A stretch of DNA of 64,000 nucleotides. Origin: Sphaerisporangium cinnabarinum (GTDB lineage Bacteria; Actinomycetota; Actinomycetes; Actinomycetales; Cellulomonadaceae). The notes below the pieces were generated by a model. It saw only the letters and a program-made list of their open reading frames with translations, ran no database searches and had not been told where the DNA came from. The position numbers and the translations under genes are program-made. Position 1 is the stretch's first letter, and every line of letters begins with the position of its first letter. The stretch covers positions 62,001 to 126,000 of the forward strand of contig QAPD01000022.1 of the NCBI GenBank assembly GCA_003052455.1, written 5' to 3'. Below, piece by piece: positions 8,461-17,700 of the stretch.

Positions 8461-9656
8461 GGGAGCACCCCGCCCAGCCACTCGGCGAACCGCTCCGGCG
8501 TGAGCGCCGCGATCTCCATGCCCTGCTCCGCGAGCCTGCGCGCGACGCCGCGGTCGTACGCGGGGTTCGCCTGCCCGTCGAGGGCCGCGAGCCCGAGCAG
8601 CCGGACGCCCGACGCGTGCAGGCGCCCCACCGCGGACACGAGCTGGGACACCGAGCCGCCCTCCTCGAAGTCGCTGACGAGCGCGACGACGGTGCGCCGC
8701 GGGTCGCGCACGTGCTGCTCCGCGTACCGCACGGCGCGCGCGATGTCGGTCCCGCCGCCGAGCTGCGCGGTGAGCAGCACCGTCACCGGGTCGTGCGCGA
8801 GGTGTGACATGTCGACGACCGCCGTGTCGAACAGCACGAGGCGGACCGTGATCCCGGGCAGCCCCGCGAGGATGCCCGCGCTCACCGCGCTGTAGAGCAC
8901 CGAGGCCGCCATGGACCCCGACTGGTCGACGAGCAGCACGACGTCGTACGACAGCGCTCTGCGCCGCCGCGCCGAGAACCGCAGGTCCGTGACGAGCAGA
9001 CGCTTGCGCTCCGGGTCCCAGCGGCCGAGGTTGGCGCGGACGGTCCCGGCGGCGTCGAACGTACGGCTCGACCGCACGAACGACCGACGGGACCGGTCCC
9101 GTCGACCGTCGACGGCCGTCACGAAACGGGGGCGCAGGCGGCGCACCACGTCGTCGACGACCCGCGCGACGATCCGTCGCAGCCCGTCCTGCACCTGCGG
9201 CCCGAGCCTGCCTCGCACGCGCAGGAGCGCCGACGCCAGCTCCGTGCTCGGCTCGACGGCCTCGACCGCCTGCGGGTCGGCGAGCAGCTCCGTCATGCCG
9301 TACCGGCCGACCGCCTCGACCTGCATGCGCTCGAACGTCTCGCGCGGGAACAGCTCGCGCGCCGACCCCAGCCAGTCGAGCCCCTCGACGACCGACCCTC
9401 CGCGGCCACCTCCGCGACCGCTCCCGCCACCGCCGTCCGGCTCGCCGCCGCTGCCGTGCCGGTGGCCGCGCGCGGTGTACTCGCGGTCGTAGAGGTGCCC
9501 GAGCGTGCGGTCGATCGCCTGGTCCGACGGCGCCACGGGCAGGGCGTCGCCCGCGTACCGGCCCAGCACGAGCCGCCAGCGCCACGCGGCCTCCCGGTCG
9601 TCCGCGCGGACGTCGGCACGGACGTCCACGCCGAGGCCGTCGCCGCCCGCGGTCAC
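8457..9656 (-). CDS. VWA-domain protein (YehP-like)
   Basis: 399 residues from GTG 9656, which overlaps the DUF5682 stop as GTGA. A von Willebrand A domain fills the C-terminal half with an intact MIDAS: DQSGS at 244-248, the GGTD threonine at 303 and SDFEEGG at 329-335. The first 100 residues are helical with a Gly-rich linker at about 68-88. VWA proteins paired with MoxR ATPases usually bind the ATPase through the metal site and act as adaptors that remodel a target, as in cobalt and magnesium chelatases. No signal peptide or membrane segment, so it should be cytoplasmic. Confidence 0.92.
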   Translation of the reverse strand: MTAGGDGLGVDVRADVRADDREAAWRWRLVLGRYAGDALPVAPSDQAIDRTLGHLYDREYTARGHRHGSGGEPDGGGGSGRGGGRGGSVVEGLDWLGSARELFPRETFERMQVEAVGRYGMTELLADPQAVEAVEPSTELASALLRVRGRLGPQVQDGLRRIVARVVDDVVRRLRPRFVTAVDGRRDRSRRSFVRSSRTFDAAGTVRANLGRWDPERKRLLVTDLRFSARRRRALSYDVVLLVDQSGSMAASVLYSAVSAGILAGLPGITVRLVLFDTAVVDMSHLAHDPVTVLLTAQLGGGTDIARAVRYAEQHVRDPRRTVVALVSDFEEGGSVSQLVSAVGRLHASGVRLLGLAALDGQANPAYDRGVARRLAEQGMEIAALTPERFAEWLGGVLP

Positions 9657-12160
9657 GAGACGCTCCCGCGTGCCCACGCGCCGAGCCCGTCCCGCTCGAG
9701 GACCGCGACGAGCTCGCGCTCCACGACGAGCGCGGCCCGCAGGTCGTCCTCCGAGACGTCCACGCGCCGGTCCAGCGCGTCCGCGCGCGTCCCGGTCCGG
9801 GCGGCGACGCGCTCGGCGAGCCGGTGCGTCTCGGTGGGCCGCAACCACGTGAACGCGCGGCGCAGGTCCGGCAGGACCGCGCGGAACGCGTCCTCGTCGA
9901 GACCGCGCAGGCCCGCGTCGACCGCGTCGAACATCTCGGGCGTGTGGAGCAGCAGGTCCGGGGCCGCGCGCAGGACCCCGCCGAGGAACGCCGTCGCGGC
10001 CACCGGGTCCGCCCCCGGCGCGAGCTGGGCGCGCACGCGCTCGACGAGCCCGTTCTCGCCGGGCTGGTCGCCCAGCTCGTCGTCGACGGCGGCGAACGCG
10101 GTGAGCGCACCGCGCACCGCCGGGGAGGCGCCGGCGTCCTCGCGCACGCGCGCGAGCGCCTGTCCCACCGCGGTGGGCGCCGAGCCCGGTCCGTCCCGGC
10201 CCGCGCCGCGCACGTCGCGCACGAGGGACCGCAGCGCGACGAGGCTCGCCAGGGCGTCGTCCTGCGTCGTCGCGTCGGCCGCCGCGACGTCCGGGACCAG
10301 GTACGCGGCCGTGGCCAGCCCCTGCTCCGCGAGGTCGAGCAGGGCCTCCGCGTGGTCGCCCAGCTCCAGCTCGACGCGCGCCCGCCACAGCCCCACGAGC
10401 CGCCGCATGCCCGCGACGACCGACGCGAGCGACGGGTCCACGTCGAGCGTCGACCGCACGAGCGCGACGAGCGGGGGCAGCCGCTCCGGCAGCCCGACGA
10501 CGACGCACTGCGCGACGAGACGCGCGACGGCGTCGCTCGAGCGCTCCTCGCGCGCCCGGTCGCGCGCGTCGTCGAGCAGCGCGACCGCGACCGCCTCGAG
10601 CGTCGCGCCGCGGTGGGAGAGCTCGACGAGGCGCGCCTCGACGAGCGGTGTCCAGGCGTACGTCCACTCCTCCAGCACGAGCCCCAGCCCGCGGCCCGCG
10701 ACGTGGTCGGGGCCGGACACCCGGCGGGCGAGCCCCAGCTCGAGGAACGCGCACAGCGCGAGGAACCGGCGCCGGTCGCGGTGCGCGGCACGACGGCGGG
10801 CGTCGAGCCGCACGGTGCGCGGCACGGCGTCGGACACGTCGAGGCGCAGCGCCCGCGCGCGGGCCCGGGCCTCCTCGACGAGCGGCGGGGCTGCGCCGCC
10901 CGGGGCGACGTCCCCGAGCGCGCGCCCGGCGAAGACCTCGGCGACCGCGAGGCCGAGCGGGCGGTCGCCCGCGGCGTCCAGGTCGTCCGGGTCCTTCACG
11001 TAGCACGAGGTGATCGCGTCGAGCAGGTCGGTGCGGCACGGCCAGGGCCGTTCGCGCAGGACCGCGAGCCGGTGCGCGTGCTCGACGGCGGCCTGGGACT
11101 GCGCGACGCTCACGAGCGCCCCGCGCTCCGACGCCCCACGCCCGACGTCGACGAGCACCCCGGTCGCGGCGGCAGCGGGCCCGGCCGCGTCGTGGTGCGC
11201 GGCCCAGAGGCGGTCGTAGTAGCCCGGTGCGGGCATGCCCGCGCCGTACCCCCGCAGGGCGTCGAGCCGCTCGTCGTCGTAGCGGACGAGCCACGCGGGA
11301 GCGTCGGCGAGCGCGCCGTACCCGTCCGCGGGGCGCCGCGCCACGACCGCCGCGCCGTGCTCGCTCCCGACGAGCGCCTCCACGAGGGCGAGCGTGTGGA
11401 ACGCGCCCGTCACGACGACGACCGGCCCGTCCGCACGCGCCGCGTGCTCCGCGACGCGTGCGGACATGCGCGCCTCGCGGTCGAGCGAACCGTCGGCGGC
11501 GAGCGCCTCCTCCTCGTAGTCGAGCCGCGCGAGCGCGGCCCACGCGAACACGTCGTCGACGAGCTCGCGCCAGTCCTGCAGGCGCGCCGTCTCGCGCGCC
11601 TCGAAGAGGTGGTCCCACAGCTCGTCGTGGTCGCGGCACCCGAGCCGCTCCGCGAGCCGGGCGACCGTGCGCGAGTGCGCGAGGTGGCGCTCCGCGAGGA
11701 CGGTGCGCGCGGCGGCCTCCCGCTCGTCGTCCTCCTCGGTCGCCCGCTCCCCCCACGGGGAGTCGACGAACGCGAGCTCCGCCCCCGCCGCGTGGCCCGC
11801 GCGCAGCGCGACCCACTCCGGCGAGTACCGCGCGAGCGGGTAGAAGCCCGCGGCGCGCACGCCGCCTCCCGCGGCGTCCGCGGGATCGCCCGCGAGGCTG
11901 AGGACCGCGACGGGCGGGACCGTCTGCTCGTCGAGCAGCGCGGGCAGCAGGCGCGTGTACTCCTCAGGTCCCTCGACGAGCACGACGGACGGCCGGACCT
12001 CGGCGACGAGCGCGGCCACCGCGACCGCGCACGCAGGGCTGTGGTGGCGCACCCCGACGAGGTGCACGCCGTCGCGCTCGCGCAGCAGCGCGAGGTCGTG
12101 GGCCGCCTGGCGCAGCCGCGACGGCGCGGCGTCCCACGCGGCACGCAGGGCTACCGCCAC
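9653..12160 (-). CDS. DUF5682 protein (YehM-like)
   Basis: 835 residues from GTG 12160, starting 10 bases inside the end of the MoxR gene. The N-terminal domain has the family signature GVRHHSPAC at 36-44 and LVEGPEEYTRL at 61-71, followed by DSPWGER, RDHDELWDHLFEAR and VVTGAFHTLAL. The His/Glu/Gly-Pro pattern recalls TraB/EreA-like folds, a resemblance I cannot test here. The C-terminal 400 residues are helical repeats. Function is unknown; the E. coli homologue YehM sits between YehL and YehP just as this gene sits between MoxR and VWA, so it is probably the substrate or the catalytic partner of the ATPase module. Confidence 0.87.
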   Translation of the reverse strand: MAVALRAAWDAAPSRLRQAAHDLALLRERDGVHLVGVRHHSPACAVAVAALVAEVRPSVVLVEGPEEYTRLLPALLDEQTVPPVAVLSLAGDPADAAGGGVRAAGFYPLARYSPEWVALRAGHAAGAELAFVDSPWGERATEEDDEREAAARTVLAERHLAHSRTVARLAERLGCRDHDELWDHLFEARETARLQDWRELVDDVFAWAALARLDYEEEALAADGSLDREARMSARVAEHAARADGPVVVVTGAFHTLALVEALVGSEHGAAVVARRPADGYGALADAPAWLVRYDDERLDALRGYGAGMPAPGYYDRLWAAHHDAAGPAAAATGVLVDVGRGASERGALVSVAQSQAAVEHAHRLAVLRERPWPCRTDLLDAITSCYVKDPDDLDAAGDRPLGLAVAEVFAGRALGDVAPGGAAPPLVEEARARARALRLDVSDAVPRTVRLDARRRAAHRDRRRFLALCAFLELGLARRVSGPDHVAGRGLGLVLEEWTYAWTPLVEARLVELSHRGATLEAVAVALLDDARDRAREERSSDAVARLVAQCVVVGLPERLPPLVALVRSTLDVDPSLASVVAGMRRLVGLWRARVELELGDHAEALLDLAEQGLATAAYLVPDVAAADATTQDDALASLVALRSLVRDVRGAGRDGPGSAPTAVGQALARVREDAGASPAVRGALTAFAAVDDELGDQPGENGLVERVRAQLAPGADPVAATAFLGGVLRAAPDLLLHTPEMFDAVDAGLRGLDEDAFRAVLPDLRRAFTWLRPTETHRLAERVAARTGTRADALDRRVDVSEDDLRAALVVERELVAVLERDGLGAWARGSVS

Positions 12161-13284
12161 AGGTCGCCCGCCGCCGTGAGGAAGTCCTTCCAGCGCGCGT
12201 CCGACCGCGCACGCTCCCGCACGACGTTGTCCACGTAGTGCCGCAGCCGCCGCGCGTCCTCCTCGTCGCCCTTGAGCGCGACGCCGCCCACCTGGCGCGC
12301 GACCTGCCCGGCCGTGACCGTGCCGTCGCCGAGGTAGCGCGCCTCGAGCGACGCCGCGATCGCGACGTTCACCGCCTCCGCCGTCGACATCACGGTCTCG
12401 GGGCGCTTGACCGGTGCGCCGCTCGCCGTCGTGCCGGTGCGCAGGTCCTGGAACACGGTGACGAGCACCTCGAGCACGTCGCGGTCGAGCACGGGCCGGT
12501 CGGCGGCCGGCCCGAGCTCCGCGGTGAGGCGCGTCTCGACGAGCTCGATCTCGAACGCGCGGTCGCGGATCGGCGCGACCGTCTCGAAGTTGAAGCGCCT
12601 CTTGAGCGCGGCCGACATCTCGTGGACCCCGCGGTCGCGGAGGTTCGCGGTGGCGAGCACGTTGAACCCGGGCCGCGCCGCGACGCGGGCGTCGGCGCCG
12701 AGCTCGGGGACCATGAGCTGCTTCTCGGAGAGCACGGACACGAGCGTGTCCTGGATCTCCGGGGCGCAGCGCGTGATCTCCTCGAACCGCGCGACGCGCC
12801 CGCTCTCCATCGCGCGGTAGACGGGCGACGGGACGAGCGAGCGCTCGCTGGGCCCCTCGGCGATGAGGAGCGCGTAGTTCCACGAGTACCGCACGTGGTC
12901 CTCGCTCGTGCCCGCGGTGCCCTGCACCGTGAGGGTCGACGTGCCGCTCGCGGCCGCCGCGAGCAGCTCGGACAGCAGGGACTTCGCCGTGCCGGGCTCG
13001 CCGACGAGCATGAGGCCCTGCCGACCGAGCAGCGACACGACCGCGCGGTCGACGAGCGGGTCGTCGCCGAAGAACTTGCGGCTCACGCCCAGCTCCCGGT
13101 CGCCCACGACGAACGCGCGCACGGCGCGCGGGCTCAGGCGCCAGCCCGGCGGGACGTCGGCCCCGCGCCGGGCGTCGGCGTCCGCGAGCGCCGCGAGCTC
13201 GTCGGCGTACCGGACCTCCGCCGGCGGTCGCAGCTCCGCGAGCGCCGGGGGCGCCTGCTCGTCACCGGTCGTCGTGCTCGTCAC
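12151..13284 (-). CDS. MoxR-type AAA+ ATPase (YehL-like)
   Basis: 377 residues from GTG 13284, which overlaps the BrkB stop as GTGA. Walker A is GEPGTAKS at 95-102; the Walker B position reads RFEEI at 167-171, with Glu in place of the usual first Asp; sensor 1 is in ATANLRD at 212-218 and the arginine finger region is ALKRRF at 227-232. MoxR ATPases form hexamers that remodel or load cofactors into target proteins together with a VWA partner, here two genes downstream. There is no membrane segment. The E. coli homologue is YehL by gene order and motif pattern. Confidence 0.92.
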   Translation of the reverse strand: MTSTTTGDEQAPPALAELRPPAEVRYADELAALADADARRGADVPPGWRLSPRAVRAFVVGDRELGVSRKFFGDDPLVDRAVVSLLGRQGLMLVGEPGTAKSLLSELLAAAASGTSTLTVQGTAGTSEDHVRYSWNYALLIAEGPSERSLVPSPVYRAMESGRVARFEEITRCAPEIQDTLVSVLSEKQLMVPELGADARVAARPGFNVLATANLRDRGVHEMSAALKRRFNFETVAPIRDRAFEIELVETRLTAELGPAADRPVLDRDVLEVLVTVFQDLRTGTTASGAPVKRPETVMSTAEAVNVAIAASLEARYLGDGTVTAGQVARQVGGVALKGDEEDARRLRHYVDNVVRERARSDARWKDFLTAAGDLWR

Positions 13285-14693
13285 CCGGGCTCCTCCTCGG
13301 TCCGGTCGCGGGCACCGTGCCCGTGGTCCTGCGGGTCAGCGTAGGAGCCGCGTCCCACACGGCCGGCGCCGATGCGCCGGGGAGGGTCGTCGACGGGTCC
13401 GGCGAGCGCGGCCGTCGTCGTGGCGCCCTGCCCGTCGGCCCACGACCCGCCCGCGGCCCGACCCGCCGGGACCACGCGGTGCGGGTCGGCCTCCGCGTTC
13501 ACGACGCCGCCCACGAGCACGACGATGCTCGTGAGCCAGCCCCACAGGACCCCGGCGAGGACGAGGCCGAGCATCTGCCCGGCCGCCTGGACGACCGCCG
13601 TCGTCCCGGCCTCCGTGCCCGGCGCCGCCGGTCCCGCGAGCCGGACGTAGAGGCCGAACCCCCACGACACGAGCAGGACGCCGCCGGTCCCGACGGCCGC
13701 GCCCGGCAGGCACCGCCGCCACGACGTGTCGACGTTCGGTGCGTACCGGTAGAGCAGCGTGAGGTACGCACCGCAGACGAGCACCACCGTCGGCCAGCGC
13801 AGCACGTCCCACGTCTGCCGGAATGCCGCGTCGAGACCGAGCCGCTCGGCGAGGTCGGCGCCGTCGCCCAGGAGCGGGCCGACGACGACGAGCGCGACGA
13901 CGGACACCGCCGTGACGATCGCGCCGAGGGCGAGCGCGACCCCCAGGACGTACTGCGCCACGACCCCGCGGCGCCGCTCGACGCCGTACGCGTCGTCCAG
14001 CGCACGGACCGCGGCGCGGAAGACGCGGCTCGCGAGCCAGAGCGCCACGAGGAAGGACCCGACGGCGAACCCGGTGCGCTGCTCGTCGAGCAGGCTGTCG
14101 ACGAGCGGCGCGACGACGGAGGTCGACACGTGCTCGGCGAACACCGTGGTGAGCCCGCCGACGATCGACGAGCGGATCGAGTCGACGGTGTCGTCGCCGA
14201 GGAGCGGGCGCAGGAAGCCGAGGCTGGACCCGATCGCGGTCGTCAGCGGGATGAGCGAGATGAGCCCGTAGTACGACATCTCGGCGGCGAGGCCCGTGAC
14301 GCGGACCCCGGCGACGCGGAACGCCGAGCGGGCGGCGACGTCGGCGACGCGCACGCGCGGTCCGGTGCGCGCCGCGGCCGCGAGCACGCGGTCCTGCCAC
14401 GGCACGCGGCCCGCCGCGCGCTCACGCCGCCGCGCCGTCCACGGGCGGACCACCGCTCGCGCGCACCACGTCCCCGCCGCAACCGCGCCGGCCGCGACGG
14501 GCACGCTCGCGAGCGCGCCGAGCGCCCGGGTCCCGCCGTCGTCCGCGGCGACGGCCACCACGACGACGACCGCCCCGACGCCCGCGAGGGCGAGCAGCGT
14601 CGACGTCGCCGTGCTCACCGTGGACCGGACTGCCGGCGACCGGCGCGCGAGCACGGCGACGAGCAGCCAGGCGAGCGTCGCGACGACGATCAC
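13281..14693 (-). CDS. YihY/BrkB-family integral membrane protein
   Basis: 470 residues. Two hydrophobic helices lead (residues about 1-75), then the YihY/BrkB core from about 115 to 400: AEMSYYGLISLIPL, the long amphipathic stretch with SSIVGGLTTVF, then four further membrane helices (VVAQYVLGVALALGAIVTAVSVVAL, LRWPTVVLVCGAYLTLLYR and others). The last 70 residues are polar and cytoplasmic. Once called ribonuclease BN, the family has no proven enzyme activity. Its stop overlaps the MoxR start, and the DUF4132 stop is only 36 bases upstream, so it is a true operon member. The E. coli yeh locus has no such gene here. It could tether the complex to the membrane (inference). Confidence 0.87.
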   Translation of the reverse strand: MIVVATLAWLLVAVLARRSPAVRSTVSTATSTLLALAGVGAVVVVVAVAADDGGTRALGALASVPVAAGAVAAGTWCARAVVRPWTARRRERAAGRVPWQDRVLAAAARTGPRVRVADVAARSAFRVAGVRVTGLAAEMSYYGLISLIPLTTAIGSSLGFLRPLLGDDTVDSIRSSIVGGLTTVFAEHVSTSVVAPLVDSLLDEQRTGFAVGSFLVALWLASRVFRAAVRALDDAYGVERRRGVVAQYVLGVALALGAIVTAVSVVALVVVGPLLGDGADLAERLGLDAAFRQTWDVLRWPTVVLVCGAYLTLLYRYAPNVDTSWRRCLPGAAVGTGGVLLVSWGFGLYVRLAGPAAPGTEAGTTAVVQAAGQMLGLVLAGVLWGWLTSIVVLVGGVVNAEADPHRVVPAGRAAGGSWADGQGATTTAALAGPVDDPPRRIGAGRVGRGSYADPQDHGHGARDRTEEEPG

Positions 14694-14729
14694 GGGGCGG
14701 CGCCGTCGCTCACGGGAGCGTCCGCCGGG

Positions 14730-17700
14730 TCACCACTGGCTCTTCCGCTCCCAGTCGGGGTCGAACGACCCCGCCTCGGCCACCGCCACGTAGTCGCGGT
14801 ACGCCTCCGCGACGAGGACGGGCGGCAGGTCCGCGATCCGCGCGGTCCCCCGCCCGGACCCGCGGCCCGTCCGCTCGAACGTCAGCGCCGTCACCGCGGC
14901 CGGGATGTTCTCCTCCGGGACGAACGACCCCGTGAACTCGATCTGCACGACGATCCCCGCGCTCGTGAACGCCTTGGTGTACGCGCTGAACCACCCGGCG
15001 TCCTCGGCCTGCGAGCGGGAGTAGCCCCGCTTCGTCGCGCGCCCGCGGAGGGAGAAGCTGTCGGAGAACCAGCCCTTGTGGTCGTCGATCGCCGTCGCGC
15101 CCGCGAGGACGTCGGGCGTCGCGACGTCGAGCTGCGCGAAGAGCGGGGTGACCTCGTAGTCGGCCAGGTGCGCCGTCCAGGCCGCCGTCGCCTCCGGACC
15201 GAGCAGGACGGCGTGCGCGAGCCCGACCGTCGACCCCTCCCCGAGCTCCACGTCCTCGTCGTCGGCGTCGACGAGCGCGCCGCCGTCGGGCCGGAACGGG
15301 CGGGCACGCTCCGTCCCGGGGTTCTCGACCCAGACGAGCCGCTCGACGAGCCGCGACATCACGGGGTGCCCGAGGAGGTACTCCTGCCACTCCGACGCCG
15401 TCCACGTGCGGCCCACGCACATCGCCTCGCAGAGCCGCTGGGTCTGCAGGGCGACGACGGCCTTGAGCTCCTTGCGACTCGCGGTGAGCTGCTTCTTGGC
15501 GGCCGCGACGAGCTCGGGGTCGTCCTGCGCCCGGGGTGCCGGGAGCGCCTTGACCACCTTCCCGGCGTCGCTCGTGAGCTCGAGCGTGAACGCGGGGGTG
15601 ATGCGCCCGACGTACTCCCGGGAGCCGAGGTCGAGGTGGAGCAGCCCGTCGTCCTCGAAGCCGGCGGTCTGGACGGTGCGGTCGGCGAGCTGGTCCGCCG
15701 TCCAGCCGCGCCGCTCCGCGAGCTCGCCCGCGAGCCGCTGCGCGGTCTCCTGGACCGTGGCCTGGCGGAACCGCCGCGAGACGGCGAGGAGCTCCTGGAT
15801 CGCGGCCGGCTGCCCGTTGGCGGCGAGCGCGTGCACGAGCGCCTCGGTCTGCGCGCGGCGCCCGACGTGCGCCTTCGCGTAGCGCTGGAACGTCGCGGCG
15901 AGCTCGGCGCCGGGCATCGCGACCGTCAGGGCGAGCAGACCCTTGTCCTTGACCGCCGAGCCGACGTACGTGGCCTGGTGCTCGCGGTAGAGGTCGCGAT
16001 GGTGGTCCTCGACCGTCTTGGACGCCTCGACCGAGTAGTGCTCGGGCGAGCGCTTGGCCCACGCCTGGTACTGGTCGTACCGCAGCTGGGCACCGGCCGT
16101 CGCGTACGCGTCGCTCTCCTGCGGCGAGGGGTTGCGCGTGTCCTGCGCGACCCACGCCGCGAGCACGTGGCTGCCGAGCCGGGCGCGGTCCTCCTCCCGG
16201 AGCAGCGACAGGTACCGCTCCAGCAGCCCGGCACCGCTCGGGTCCTTGAGCTTGACCGCGAGCACGACCCACCAGCGCAGGACCGTCGGGTCCACGGGCG
16301 AGCCGTCCGTCGCCCAGCGGGCCGCGGGCAGCGCGTCGAGGTCCAACCACGCCATGCTGACGGGCTTCTTCGCGCGCAGTCCCTTGGTCGCCTCCGCGAG
16401 CAGCGCCTCGGGCGCGAGGTCGGCGGAGATGTCCTCGCCGAGCGCCTCGAGCGCCGTGAGGAGCGTGGCGCGCACCACCTCGCTGCGCTCCCTGCCGAGC
16501 GCGGCGCGCAGCGCGGGCACCGCGCCGGCGTCACCGAGCCGCGCGAGCCACTCGGCCGCCGTGCGCCGGATCTCGGCCCGGCCGTTCCCGAGCCCCTGCT
16601 CGGCCAGGTCTCGCACGCCCGGGTGAGACAGCAGGACCTCTTGCGCGGCCGAGCGGTACGAGCGGCCCTCCCCGAGGGCGAGCTCGGTCAGGCGCGGCAG
16701 GAAGCGGCGCGGGACCTGCGGGAACTGCCCCAGCAGCGCGATCGCGCGCGCCGGCTTCGCCGTGCCGTAGGTGCGCTCGCGGTCGTCGAGGGCCTCGGCG
16801 AGACGGTCGAGCCGCCCGGCGTAGTACGGCCACGCGTTCCGGGGCGAGACCGTGTCCGCCGCCCACCACGACGAGAAGTAGAGGTCGTCGACCAGCCCGT
16901 CCGCGTCCTCACGGCCCACCTGGCGCAGCGCCGCCTCGAGGGCGCGGAGGTCGACGTCGAGCAGGTCCCCGTCGTGGAGGCGGTACCACGCGAAGTGCTC
17001 GCGCGGGCCGCGTTCCGCGACGACCAGGCGCAGACGGTGCAGGAGCGTGGTGCCCGGGAGGCGGGCGAAGACGGCAGGCGCCGAGAGCCGACGCATCGTC
17101 ACCCGGTCGGGGCGCCGCGTGCTCGTGCCGGAGAGGAACGCGGTGAACACCCGGATGTCGTCGTCCGAGATGCCGGGCAGCTCCTTGAGGTCCTCCTCGA
17201 CGGCCTGACGACGCCACCGCGCCCAGCCCTCGTCACCACCCTTCGCCGGGTGCGCCGCACGCTCCGCCCGGGCACGCTCCAGCGCCGTGTCGATCGCCGC
17301 CCGCGCAGCGCGGACGGCGTCCTCGCCGAGGACGACGTCAGGCAGCGGCTCGTACGGCGGTACCTCGATCTCCGGCTCGTCGCCCCGTGCCGCGTCGAGG
17401 ACGCGAGCGCGCTCGACGGTGTCGCGCAGCAGCGTCGCCCGGGCGCCCGTCGACCGCACGGCCGTCTCCTCCAGAGCGGCCAGGCCGCCGTCGACCTGGG
17501 CGAGCCGCGTCACCACGGCACCGAGCCGCGAGGCCGGGAGCGACGTGAGCAGCGGGGCGAGGAGCTCGAGCTGCCGCGCCGCGGGGAGCGGGACGAGCGC
17601 GGCGACCGCCGCCTCGCGCACCGCCTTGCTCGTGTCCGCGGCGAGCACGGCGAGCAGCGGGGCGAGCGACTCCGTCGCCGCCGGGTCCGCCGCGACGAGG

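Noticed and set aside
4439-8503. A 1350-codon plus-strand frame opposite the polymerase and SWIM genes
   Set aside because: Composition is Arg/Ser/Ala-rich without motifs; the opposite strand has clear domains and coupled starts.
13281-14693. BrkB protein as ribonuclease BN
   Set aside because: The RNase BN label for this family is historical; the sequence is a membrane protein without nuclease motifs.
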